Shown here in pieces: positions 26,837-35,770 of a stretch of DNA of 64,000 bases. The DNA is taken from positions 372,001-436,000 of the forward strand of contig CAWJKP010000003.1 in assembly GCA_963843465.1 (NCBI GenBank), read 5' to 3'. How positions within the stretch are numbered: position 1 is the first letter of the stretch; each line of letters begins with the position of its first letter. The notes below the pieces were generated by a model. That model ran no database searches. It was given only the letters and a program-made list of their open reading frames with translations, and was not told where the DNA came from. The translations under genes were made by a program, and so were the position numbers. This DNA is from CAWJKP01 sp963843465 (GTDB taxonomy: Bacteria; Planctomycetota; Planctomycetia; Pirellulales; Thermoguttaceae).

Positions 26837-28262
26837 TTATCGTCCTCGGAGGGCGTGCCAATGGGCCCGCAGTCGTTGGTACTTCCTTTCGCCCAGCACG
26901 TTTCGCAGGATTTGCAGGAACCGCGGGACCGCCGGCATCATGCTATGTGCGAGGCCCAGAGCGGACCGCCGCGTCTGCCGCCACAGCGGCGCGAGGCCCA
27001 GCCCGGACCGCCGCATCCCGCGCAACAGCGGCGCGAGGCCGAGCCCGGACCGCCACATCCGACGCAACAGCGGCGCGAGGCCCAGCCCGGACCGCCACAT
27101 CCCGCGCCACAGCGGCACGAGGCCCAGCCCGGACCGCCACATCCCGCGCCACAGCGGCGCGAGGCCCAGCCCGGACCGCCACATCCCACGCAACAGCCGC
27201 GCGAGGCCTCGCGCGGACCGCCACATCCGCCGCGCGATCCGGACCGGAACTCGCGCGACCTGCCGCGCCGATCGCAACAGCGGGAGGAGGCCCAGTCTCT
27301 CGCACAGCGCGCAACGTTCGCGTCTGCCCCTCGCGCAGCAACTTGAGGTGCATTCGCAGCCACTGCCACCGCGTGAAGCCCTGCGGACCGGTCATCGTGG
27401 CGTACTTCTCTTCAAACTTCGTCCCGATCCGGCGGAGGGCCATCCGCCGTGCATGGACTTCGGCGTTCTCCTTCAGCGGCAGAAGTCTGCCCGAGGAAAA
27501 CGCTTCGACCGCGGTCAGTGCATGGTGGTCCACGTGGGGATAGGCCACCTCGCGCCACCTCCTCCGAGAGAACCCGCTCAGCGCCAGGCCGAGGGGCTCG
27601 GGATGCTGAAAATGCCAGCTCGCCATCGCTTCGTCGTGCCAGATCTCGGGAAGGCCCGCGTTGACCAGCCGCCATCCCAGCTCGTAAGGGCCGCACAAGT
27701 ATCCTCGCAGCGAGCGGTGTTCGTCGAACCCGCCGAACCGCAGGGAGTCGACGGTTCTCATGCACACGCACGCCCCGGCGTTGGGCAGCAGCGGCCGCCA
27801 CTCATACTGCTGGAGCTGGCTGACATCGGAGAAGCCGTCAGGATACGTATGGTTCGATCGCCACTGATAGTACATCAGCACCATCGCCTTCAGCTCTGTG
27901 CCGCCGGGCACCTTGAACGCGGCGAGGATGGACGAGATGAACCCGGGAGGATAGATGGCGTCGCTGTCGCAAATGACGGTGATCGCGCCGTGCGCCTGGA
28001 GCAGGCCGATGTTGTAGCCGTGGTGCTTGTGATAGAGGCCCTTTTGACGGCAGGTGATCACCACGTCGGCCAGCTCCATGGCTGCCGGCACCACGCGGTT
28101 GAACAACTCGACCCAAATGATCTCGTATTGGTCGCGCGGCGCGTCTTGCCGGTTCAGCCAGTCCAAGCTGTGAAATCGCTCGCGGCACTCCCAGTCCAGG
28201 AGCACCAGCGATACCAGAGGATCGCTCGATCGCGAGTTGGCCTTATGTACGAGTGTCGCCAT
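26837..28262 (-). CDS. GT-A glycosyltransferase with 14-residue repeat tail (frameshifted)
   Basis: The N-terminal 320 residues form a GT-A domain with SLVLLDWECRERFHSLDWLN, ITVICDSDAIYPPGFI (D-D motif) and GGFDEHRSLRGYLCGPYELG. After EGQTRTLRA the likely true frame shifts near 27297 to ALCERLGLLPLLRSARQVAR. It then runs through about six copies of a 14-residue basic and hydrophobic unit (MWRSGLGLAPLWRG) to end FLQILRNVLGERKYQRLRAH. Without the shift the protein ends in an Ala/Arg repeat with no normal C-terminus. The repeat tail may be an amphipathic membrane-binding helix array (inferred). Confidence 0.65.
26961..27238. repeat. 42-bp coding tandem repeat, six full copies plus a partial
   Basis: Consecutive 42-base units start CCGGACCGCC and end GCGAGGCCCAGC, beginning at 26961, 27003, 27045, 27087, 27129 and 27171, with a decayed seventh. 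The inner copies differ at only a few positions. The period is 14 codons, so copy number can change without shifting frame. The units lie inside the glycosyltransferase C-terminus. Confidence 0.9.
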
Positions 28263-28292
28263 CCACTCCGTTCCTTACTGCTGTCTATCGGA

Positions 28293-29381
28293 TCATTTAG
28301 TGCCAAATTCGATCGGCACGGGCGGCCGGAGGAGGGGCCCGACGAGTCGCTTCAGGGTCTTCGCTGCAGGGTCGAACACGCGGCGGACCGGCAGGGGAAG
28401 GCGCTGGTATCGCCGCCACGCCAAAAGCGCCTTCGCGCGCGCCGCCGTCACTAGAATTCGGGTCCACGGATGACTCTCGGCCACGGACCGCGCTGTCGTG
28501 AGGAAACTCCTTCGCCGGGCGATCTTGCCGATCTCGGCCGACTCGCCCGGCTGCGGTGGCGCGGGGCTTGTGCGGCCGTATGCCGGCCGGCAGCCGAACG
28601 GATCTCGCACTTTCGCCAGCAGCGTTTCGTAGGCGGCCTGGCGGCTTTCCACAGCCGCCGTCTCAATCAATCGCGCCAATTTGCAGGTGTCCCGCTTTCG
28701 ATCCTCGAGCAATGCCGCAAAATCTCGCGAGTCGCCGGCGAACTTTCCCGGCTCGAGCACGTAGACCTTGCCTTCCCCGGATTCGAAGCTCGGGGCGGCA
28801 TTTCCGCGGGCAGCGCCCGCGGTCGTGTAGTTTCCGTGCTCGAACACCACGTCCTTCAAGTAGACCCGACGCTCGTGCCCCAGGCAGGCCAGCAGGCCGT
28901 ACGTGTCGCAAATGTGGTCGTCGATGCGGTAGCGACGGTAGCAGGCTGGGCAGATGCCGATTTCCAGGCACGCCTTGCGGGACAGGATGGGGAACGTGCA
29001 AAGCCGCTCCTGGAAAAGCAGGTCGTTCACGTGCACCAGGGCAATGTCGTCGCCGAAGCGCGCAAACGCCCGATAGATGGTGGTATCCCAGCCCGGCGTC
29101 CGCACGATCACGTCGTCATTGATGAGCATTACGTAGCGACCGGTCGAGGCATCGAAGCAAGCTCGATTGAGCGCGCCCATCGTCAGCCCGCGAGGGAGGA
29201 TCACCGTCTTAATGGCCAACCCCTCGTGGCTGAGGGAGTGGCTCTGCGGGTCGTCTTCATCGACGCCCAGGATGACTTCGATTTCCTCGGGACGATGGGC
29301 CGTTTCGTAGAGGCTACGGAGAAACCCGCGGGCCAGATCGGGTTTGCCCCGCGTGGGGAGCAGAAAAGAAATCCAAGGCAT
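28293..29381 (-). CDS. Family 2 glycosyltransferase
   Basis: 362 residues. ISFLLPTRGKPDLARGFLRS opens the GT-A fold, VILGVDEDDPQSHS follows, and GRYVMLINDDVIVRTPGWDT near 90-108 supplies the DXD-like motif (NDD). A C-terminal basic region with RRYQRLPLPVRRVFDP may contact the membrane. It is the first gene of the long minus-strand block and is preceded by 570 bases without another gene, so the block promoter should lie there. Donor and acceptor are unknown. Confidence 0.8.
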   Translation of the reverse strand: MPWISFLLPTRGKPDLARGFLRSLYETAHRPEEIEVILGVDEDDPQSHSLSHEGLAIKTVILPRGLTMGALNRACFDASTGRYVMLINDDVIVRTPGWDTTIYRAFARFGDDIALVHVNDLLFQERLCTFPILSRKACLEIGICPACYRRYRIDDHICDTYGLLACLGHERRVYLKDVVFEHGNYTTAGAARGNAAPSFESGEGKVYVLEPGKFAGDSRDFAALLEDRKRDTCKLARLIETAAVESRQAAYETLLAKVRDPFGCRPAYGRTSPAPPQPGESAEIGKIARRRSFLTTARSVAESHPWTRILVTAARAKALLAWRRYQRLPLPVRRVFDPAAKTLKRLVGPLLRPPVPIEFGTK

Positions 29382-29949
29382 GGCTGATGTTTTTTTCCAC
29401 GCGACGGAAACAAAGTCAATGCATGTTATCGTTCAAGAAGAACTCTCATTTCTTGGGAACGGCACAAGGCAGCGGGAAAGCGTCTTCCCTGGGTTGCTGT
29501 GCCTTCGAGCCATCTTCTTGCCGAGAAGGGTGGGGATTCTAGGTAAACGTAAAGGGCAGGTCAAGGTCAGTTGCCGCCTTGGGCGAACTGGCTGCGGTGA
29601 CCGTGGCAAGAGTATCGCAGAACGGAAGAGTGGATGCTTCTTATTGACCCGCGGGGCCGAAACAAGGGCACTCCCGGGGAGCCGCAAAGTGGTCATACCG
29701 CTGGCGGTGGACAGTCGTTTCGCCAGGCGAAGTACCGAGCATCGGCAGCACTACTCCATGCGGCGGGTTCGATGGGGCGTTTGGCCCGTTTTTTCGCGGA
29801 TCGGTCCCTTTTCCTTCAATCCAAGGGCGGCTGGGGTGGACCGAATCGAGTTTTCTGAGTATTGTGCCGGGGCATGAACCAGTGGGCCCCATCGCGACGG
29901 AGAGGCCACCATCGCCTGGGAAAGATAGGTCGGGCAAGACGCCCGCAGC
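29382..29949. other. Divergent intergenic region
   Basis: The 568 bases separate the minus-strand sugar block from the plus-strand WecA/exporter genes. No convincing ORF or RNA gene was seen. On the minus strand, TTGACT lies about 50 bases before the GT start, but without a good -10 box. Promoters for both directions are expected here but were not resolved. Confidence 0.5.
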
Positions 29950-31464
29950 GTGGCAACGGATGGCACTATGTTTGGGTTGGTCCTGACTTTCGTCGTCGCC
30001 CTCGTGGCGTCGCTGATTTTTACCGCGATCGTGCGGTCGCTGGCTCGACGTTGGGGCATTCTCGACAGTCCCGACGGGCAGCGGAAACTACACAAGAGCC
30101 AGGTGCCCCTTTGGGGCGGCGTGGCCGTCTTCCTGGCGATGATCTTGGGGCTGATCGCCGCCCGCCACGGTTCCATCGGCACCGGCCAGGCTCTGGACCG
30201 GCTTTCCACCCTGGTGTTGGCGGCCGGCGGATTCGTCTGCCTCATCGGAGGGGTTGACGACTTCTGCCGCCTCGGCCCGAGGTTGAAGCTGGTGTTGCAG
30301 ATCCTCGCCGTGCTGCCGATCGTGATCCTGGGCGATCACCTCCACCGGATCGTGCTCGGCGGCTACTCCTTCAACCTGGGATGGCTGGGCATTCCTCTAA
30401 CCATTGTCTGGCTCATCGGCTGCATCAACGCGCTGAACCTCCTGGACGGCATGGACGGCCTGGCCTCGATCGTCGGCCTCTCCACGGCCGCCATGATGGG
30501 CTTGCTGGCCGCCAACATCGGCAACGACCACGTGGCCGTGATCGCCCTGGTCCTGGCCGGGGCGCTGGCCGGGTTCTTGGTCTACAACCTGCCGCCGGCG
30601 AGCATCTTCCTGGGCGATTCCGGGAGTATGGTCATCGGACTGGTGGTCGGGCTGCTGGGAATTTACGGCACGCTCAAGACCTCGGCCACCCTCTCGATCA
30701 TGGCCCCCACCGTGGTCATGACGCTGCCGATCTTCGACTCGCTGATGGCCGTTGTGCGGCGCAAGCTCACCGGACGCCGCTTCGATGCGGCTGACCGCCA
30801 GCACATCCACCACCGCCTGTTGGCCCGCGGCTTGAACCAGTGGCAGACGCTCTGTATCCTCGGCTCTCTCTGCCTGCTGACCGGCGCCGCCGCGACCTTC
30901 GCCAATCTCGTTCGCAGCGAGACGCTGGGCTGGGTCTGCGCCCTGACGTTGGTGGCGCTGTTGGTCCGCCTGCGCCTCTTCGGCCACCATGAGCTGGCCT
31001 TGGCCAAGAACGCCGTGGCCGGGAGGCTCGCCCGTCTGGCCGCCCTGTTGGGCAGCTTCGACCCGCGGTCCTCGCTGCCCTCCTTGGGCGAACTGGACCG
31101 GCTCGCGCCCGACGAGGCTTGGGCGGTCGCCGTCCAGGAGATCAAGCCCTGGAAAGTGAGCCGCCTGGAAATGACGCTTTCCCATCCGGCCAAATGCCTG
31201 GAACGCTATGGCTGGAACGACGCCGCCGTCGGCGCCGAGGAGCCCGCCTGGTCGCTGGGGTTGGTCTTCCAGGGGCCGCAGGGACAGCACTGCGACCTGC
31301 GGGCGACGGGCCTTACGATCCCGCACGGCGGCTTCGCCGGACTGACTGGGCTCTGCCAGATGCTAACCGTCTTCGGCACCCATTTCGCCGCGCGACCCCT
31401 GGAGCTTTTCGATCGCCCGGAAGGGGAGCGGCAGTGGCCACTCTCTCACAGCCGGGCCGCCTGA
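29950..31464 (+). CDS. Polyprenyl-phosphate sugar-1-phosphate transferase (WecA/TagO-like)
   Basis: 504 residues. About ten membrane segments cover the first 350 residues. Family motifs are in order: SPDGQRKLHKSQVPLWGG, IGGVDDFCRLGPRLKL, CINALNLLDGMDGLAS, FLGDSGSMVIG and RFDAADRQHIHHRLL. It would move GlcNAc-1-P or a related sugar phosphate from UDP-sugar to undecaprenyl phosphate, starting glycan assembly. A soluble tail of about 150 residues after the membrane domain is extra compared with WecA and unrecognised. GTG 29950 and ATG 29968 are both possible starts. It is followed by the exporter genes. Confidence 0.85.
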   Translation: MATDGTMFGLVLTFVVALVASLIFTAIVRSLARRWGILDSPDGQRKLHKSQVPLWGGVAVFLAMILGLIAARHGSIGTGQALDRLSTLVLAAGGFVCLIGGVDDFCRLGPRLKLVLQILAVLPIVILGDHLHRIVLGGYSFNLGWLGIPLTIVWLIGCINALNLLDGMDGLASIVGLSTAAMMGLLAANIGNDHVAVIALVLAGALAGFLVYNLPPASIFLGDSGSMVIGLVVGLLGIYGTLKTSATLSIMAPTVVMTLPIFDSLMAVVRRKLTGRRFDAADRQHIHHRLLARGLNQWQTLCILGSLCLLTGAAATFANLVRSETLGWVCALTLVALLVRLRLFGHHELALAKNAVAGRLARLAALLGSFDPRSSLPSLGELDRLAPDEAWAVAVQEIKPWKVSRLEMTLSHPAKCLERYGWNDAAVGAEEPAWSLGLVFQGPQGQHCDLRATGLTIPHGGFAGLTGLCQMLTVFGTHFAARPLELFDRPEGERQWPLSHSRAA

Positions 31465-31491
31465 TCGCCTGCTAAACTTGGAGATCTGCGA

Positions 31492-32274
31492 GTGCTTGGC
31501 TATCTGTCCCGAGTGTGGAAGCTGCGATATTTCTGGTGGGCCCTGGTCCGCATCGACTTGAGGAAGCGGTACCGTGGATCGGCCATCGGCCTGGGCTGGT
31601 CGCTCTTGCAACCGATCGCGATGACGGCCGTGCTCTGCACGGTCTTCTGCCAGCTATTTCACGCGGACCTGCGGACGTACGTTACCTACGTGCTTTCCGG
31701 TTTGACGGTCTGGAATTACATCACCGCGGTGGCGATGCAGGGGTGCCAGTGCTTCTTCGGTGGTGAGCCGTACATCCGCCAGCACCCGGCCCCGCTGGCC
31801 ATCTATCCGTTGAGGGTAACCCTGGGGGCCAGTGTGCATCTCCTCCTGGGCATGTTGGTGGTGCTATCGTTGGTCTGGTGTCTCCAGGGCTTCAGCAACC
31901 TTCGCGCCTTGATCGGCTTGGCGCCTGCCCTGGCGCTTTTGCTGGTGTTCGGATGGTCGTTGGCGATCTGCACGGGAGTGGTCAACGTGCTCTTTCAGGA
32001 TACCATGCACTTGACCGAGATCCTGCTGCAGATCCTCTTTTATCTGACGCCGATCCTGTACATGGCCGATTTGCTGCAGGAGCGGCACTTGGGCTGGTTC
32101 CTCGGGAAGAATCCCTTGGCTGCCTTCCTGACCTTGGTGCGAGAACCGATCTTATACGGCCGTTTCCCCTCGTGGGAAGCTCTTGCGATGGCCGGCGCGG
32201 GGGCCTTGCTGCCGGCGGCCGTCGCGGTGCTGCTCTTGCGCTGCATCGAGCGACGATTGGTCTTCTATCTCTAA
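31492..32274 (+). CDS. wzm: ABC-2 type polysaccharide exporter permease (Wzm-like)
   Basis: 260 residues with six membrane segments. The N-terminal motif ALVRIDLRKRYRGSAIGLGW is the typical amphipathic entry of Wzm/TagG/KpsM permeases, and LFQDTMHLTEILLQILFYLT precedes the last segments. With the ATPase 20 bases downstream it forms the exporter that flips a lipid-linked polysaccharide across the inner membrane. GTG 31492 is preceded by GGAG. It lies 27 bases after the WecA-like gene, consistent with one operon. Confidence 0.88.
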   Translation: MLGYLSRVWKLRYFWWALVRIDLRKRYRGSAIGLGWSLLQPIAMTAVLCTVFCQLFHADLRTYVTYVLSGLTVWNYITAVAMQGCQCFFGGEPYIRQHPAPLAIYPLRVTLGASVHLLLGMLVVLSLVWCLQGFSNLRALIGLAPALALLLVFGWSLAICTGVVNVLFQDTMHLTEILLQILFYLTPILYMADLLQERHLGWFLGKNPLAAFLTLVREPILYGRFPSWEALAMAGAGALLPAAVAVLLLRCIERRLVFYL

Positions 32275-32293
32275 TCCGCGTAGGGTGATCGCC

Positions 32294-33048
<755 letters not shown>

Positions 33049-33052
<4 letters not shown>

Positions 33053-33934
33053 CCGGCGCGGCGAGCGGCGGCGGGCGGGGCCACGGGGCTGCGCGGAGCG
33101 ATGCCCCACTTGCGTATCCAGCGAAGATATGAACGGAGATGAAGGCCGGCATCGGCGGAGAAAATCCGCGCTGGCCCGCTGCTCCAGGTGATAGCAGAAC
33201 GTGGCGCCGTGATACATCACCCGCCAACCGGCGAGTCCCATCCGCAGGCAAAGGTCAACGTCCTCGAAGTACTTGATGAACTGCGCATCGAGGTAGCCGA
33301 CTTCCTCGAACGCCCGGCGGCGGATCATGAGGAAACAACCCGGGATCCAGTCGCACGCCCAGGATGCGGTGGCGGCCCGTTCGGCATAAGAGTACCGGTT
33401 GAGGACGCGGCGAAACAACCGCCGTGGTCCCACGCGGTTGGCAAAAATCACCGGCAACGTCTGAAAACGCCGGGCGGAAGGGGAGTGGCTGCCATCGGCC
33501 CGGTGCAGCCGGCAGCCGGCAATGCCGCAGTCGGGATGCGCTTCCATGAATCGCACCATCTTCGCCACGCACTGTTCTTCAGGATCGAAGTACATGTCCG
33601 TGTTGAGCAACAACACGTAAGGACTTGTGGCGACCGCCAGCACGCGGTTGAGGTTCGCAGCGTAGTGCAGCCGGCGCGGGTTGCGGACCACCGCCGTATC
33701 GGGAAAGTGCCGGCGCCACTGCCCTGCGCCGTCGGCGGAGGCGTTATCCACCAGGATCAGCCGCAGATGGAGACCCTCGCCGGAAAGTGCCAGCGACGAC
33801 ACAAGCCGCGGCATGTACTGCCGTTCGTAGGTATACACCACGCCGATGTCGACGTCGGCAGGGGGCAGCAGGTGGGCCGGCTGCCCTCCGCAATCGCTCT
33901 CAGTGGCGAGGATCCGAAGCCGTGAATCGTCCAT
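33049..33934 (-). CDS. Family 2 glycosyltransferase (rhamnosyltransferase-like, frameshifted)
   Basis: About 294 residues. IGVVYTYERQYMPRLVSSLA, LILVDNASADGAGQWRR, YVLLLNTDMYFDPEEQCVAK and DWIPGCFLMIRRRAFEEVGY are typical of WbbL-type GT2 enzymes. The frame stays open into the wzt gene. A one-base shift near 33160 by a TTTT run instead gives SADAGLHLRSYLRWIRKWGI and a stop exactly at the wzt stop, so the shift is accepted. It faces the exporter operon. It would add a sugar to the lipid-linked chain. Confidence 0.75.
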
Positions 33935-34179
33935 GACAGGGCTCCGCGCTGCTTCTGGCGACGGCTGCTAGCAAACGGCCGGCTTTCCCGCGACCAACGC
34001 GCCACAAAGCGGTGAAAGTATATCCGCCCCGGGTCGAGAACGGAAGCACAGTTTTGTCCTCGTGGAGCGTCCACGATCGGACGCGGCGACGGCCGAAGCC
34101 GAGTTCCTTCCCTAGTTGCCACGAACCCGGGCGGCCCGCTACAATGGAGAAGGCGCAGAAAAGGAGTAGGAAACACACA

Positions 34180-34452
34180 ATGCGACGCGATGAGTTGGTG
34201 GCGGCGCTCCAGGCCCGTCCGTTTCGGCCTATTCGTCTCTACGTTTCGGACGGCGGCACGTTCGACATTCGCCATCCCGAGATGCTCATGGTGGGGCGTC
34301 ACGACGCGACTGTCGGCCTGGAAGGAAACGGGGGACGGGAACTACGCCAAGGTTATCCGGCGATCGAACGTTTCACGTGTTTTGATCTCTTGCACATTAC
34401 GCGATACGAGCAAATCCCGCAGCCCGAAAGTCACACGGAAAGCGGTGGTTGA
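34180..34452 (+). CDS. Small conserved protein of planctomycete type, unknown function
   Basis: 90 residues, MRRDELVAALQARPFRPIRL onward, with VSDGGTFDIRHPEMLMVGRH and a C-terminal FDLLHITRYE strand. This RPF-P-R / D-G-F-V-HPE / LLHI pattern is common among short planctomycete ORFs of unknown role. AGGAG precedes the ATG at 34180 by 13 bases. It lies 26 bases before the first Uma2 gene and may be co-transcribed. No enzymatic motif was seen. Confidence 0.6.
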   Translation: MRRDELVAALQARPFRPIRLYVSDGGTFDIRHPEMLMVGRHDATVGLEGNGGRELRQGYPAIERFTCFDLLHITRYEQIPQPESHTESGG

Positions 34453-34478
34453 CCAGTGATGGGAACGAGGAGACACCC

Positions 34479-35042
34479 ATGAGCGTCATTGCCCAACTTA
34501 CGCTCGAACAGTACGACCGCATGGTCGAGGGCGGGGTCTTCGACCCAAGCCGGCGCTGGCGGTTGGAATTGATTCGAGGGGAGATCCGCCAAATGAACCC
34601 GATCGGTTCGGAGCACGAAGAGGTCGTAGACCGATTGACCAAATGGAGTGCTGCCCTGGCTGCGGCGGGCAGGATTCGCCTCCGCGTTCAGAACTCGGTG
34701 GGCTTGCCGAGCTTGGCGAGCGCTCCCGAGCCGGACGTCGCCTGGGTCGTCGAGCGCGACTACTCCCGCGGCCGGCCCACGCCGCCGGACGTGCTCTTGA
34801 TCATCGAGGTCGCCGAGAGCAGTCTGAAGTACGACTGCGGCGAGAAAGCGGAGCTTTACGCCGAGGCCGGCATTGCCGATTATTGGGTCGTCAACCTTGC
34901 CGAGCAGTCGATCGAGGTTCGCCGCGACCCGGCCGCCGGCCGCTACCGCAGCCTGCAAACGTACCAAGACCAACAGGAGGTCCGCCCCCTGGCCTTGCCC
35001 GAGGCCGTGCTGCATCCGGCAGCGCTCTGGAGCACGGCGTAA
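34479..35042 (+). CDS. Uma2 family (DUF820) restriction-endonuclease-fold protein, copy 1
   Basis: 187 residues. The PD-(D/E)XK pattern is visible: ELIRGEIRQM (early Glu), APEPDVAWV (Asp), LLIIEVAESSLKYD (E-V in the ExK position) and KAELYAEAGIADYWVV. Uma2 proteins are abundant in cyanobacteria and planctomycetes and are presumed nucleases without a firm role. ATG 34479 follows GAGGAG. It is duplicated in tandem by the next gene, with long identical stretches at the DNA level. Confidence 0.85.
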   Translation: MSVIAQLTLEQYDRMVEGGVFDPSRRWRLELIRGEIRQMNPIGSEHEEVVDRLTKWSAALAAAGRIRLRVQNSVGLPSLASAPEPDVAWVVERDYSRGRPTPPDVLLIIEVAESSLKYDCGEKAELYAEAGIADYWVVNLAEQSIEVRRDPAAGRYRSLQTYQDQQEVRPLALPEAVLHPAALWSTA

Positions 35043-35077
35043 ACCCGATTCGTTAAGCGAGCAACGAGGAGACGCCC

Positions 35078-35641
35078 ATGAGTGTTCTTGCTCAACTGAC
35101 GCTCGAACAGTACGACCGCATGATCGAGGGCGGAGTCTTTGACCCAAGCCGGCGCTGGCGGTTGGAATTGATTCGAGGGGAGATCCGCGAAATGAACCCG
35201 ATTGGTTCCTTGCACGAAGAGGCTGTAGAGCGTTTGACCGCGTGGAGCTACAGCATCGCTGCGGCAGGCAAGATTCGCGTCCGCGTTCAGGACTCGGTTG
35301 GCATTCCGAACTTGGCCAGCGCTCCCGAGCCGGACGTCGCCTGGGTCGTCGAGCGCGATTACTCCCGCGGCCGGCCCACGCCGCCGGACGTGCTCTTGAT
35401 CATCGAGGTCGCCGAGAGCAGTCTGAAGTACGACTGCGGCGAGAAGGCGGAGCTTTACGCCGAGGCCGGCATTGCCGATTATTGGGTCGTCAACCTTCCC
35501 GAGCGGTTGATCGAGGTTCGCCGCGACCCGGCCGCCGGCCGCTATCGCAGCCTGCAAACGTACCAAGACCAACAGGAGGTCCGCCCCCTGGCCTTGCCCG
35601 AGGTCGCGCTTCATCCGGCAGCGCTCTGGACAACGGCGTGA
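35078..35641 (+). CDS. Uma2 family (DUF820) restriction-endonuclease-fold protein, copy 2
   Basis: 187 residues, the same length as copy 1, with the same catalytic pattern (LLIIEVAESSLKYD). Differences cluster in residues 35-70 (EAVERLTAWSYSIAAAGKIR) and near 155. The upstream ACGAGGAGACGCCC leader is also duplicated, so the copy event included the ribosome-binding site. The spacing is 35 bases after copy 1. Confidence 0.85.
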   Translation: MSVLAQLTLEQYDRMIEGGVFDPSRRWRLELIRGEIREMNPIGSLHEEAVERLTAWSYSIAAAGKIRVRVQDSVGIPNLASAPEPDVAWVVERDYSRGRPTPPDVLLIIEVAESSLKYDCGEKAELYAEAGIADYWVVNLPERLIEVRRDPAAGRYRSLQTYQDQQEVRPLALPEVALHPAALWTTA

Positions 35642-35645
35642 GCTG

Positions 35646-35763
35646 GTAGGTCATGCTTCCGCATAACCCGGCGTGGCCGCCGGGGCTAACGGGCGCGGAT
35701 CTGTTAGCCCCGGCGGCCACGCCGGCTGATGCCTATAAGACGTTATGCTAAAGCATAACCTAC
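35646..35763. repeat. Nested inverted repeats: family A hairpin enclosing a GGCGTGGCCGCC hairpin
   Basis: The outer arms are GTAGGTCATGCTTCCGCATA and TATGCTAAAGCATAACCTAC, the family A motif. Inside lies a second inverted pair, CCGGCGTGGCCGCCGGGGCT and its complement GCCCCGGCGGCCACGCCGG. It lies between convergent genes, fitting a bidirectional terminator or a mobile repeat inserted in another. Confidence 0.75.
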
Positions 35764-35770
35764 TTCGCGA

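Noticed and set aside
26961..27238. Possible CRISPR array.
   Set aside because: The units are directly adjacent with a 42-base period and no variable spacers; it is a coding tandem repeat.
26723..28454. Long plus-strand frames of 207-571 residues opposite the GT genes, including a Pro/His-rich repeat frame.
   Set aside because: They are antisense shadows of the GT2 genes and the 42-bp repeat; no family motif or ribosome-binding site was seen.
29344..29877. A 177-residue ORF in the divergent spacer.
   Set aside because: No motif, no ribosome-binding site and no sign of coding bias; treated as intergenic.
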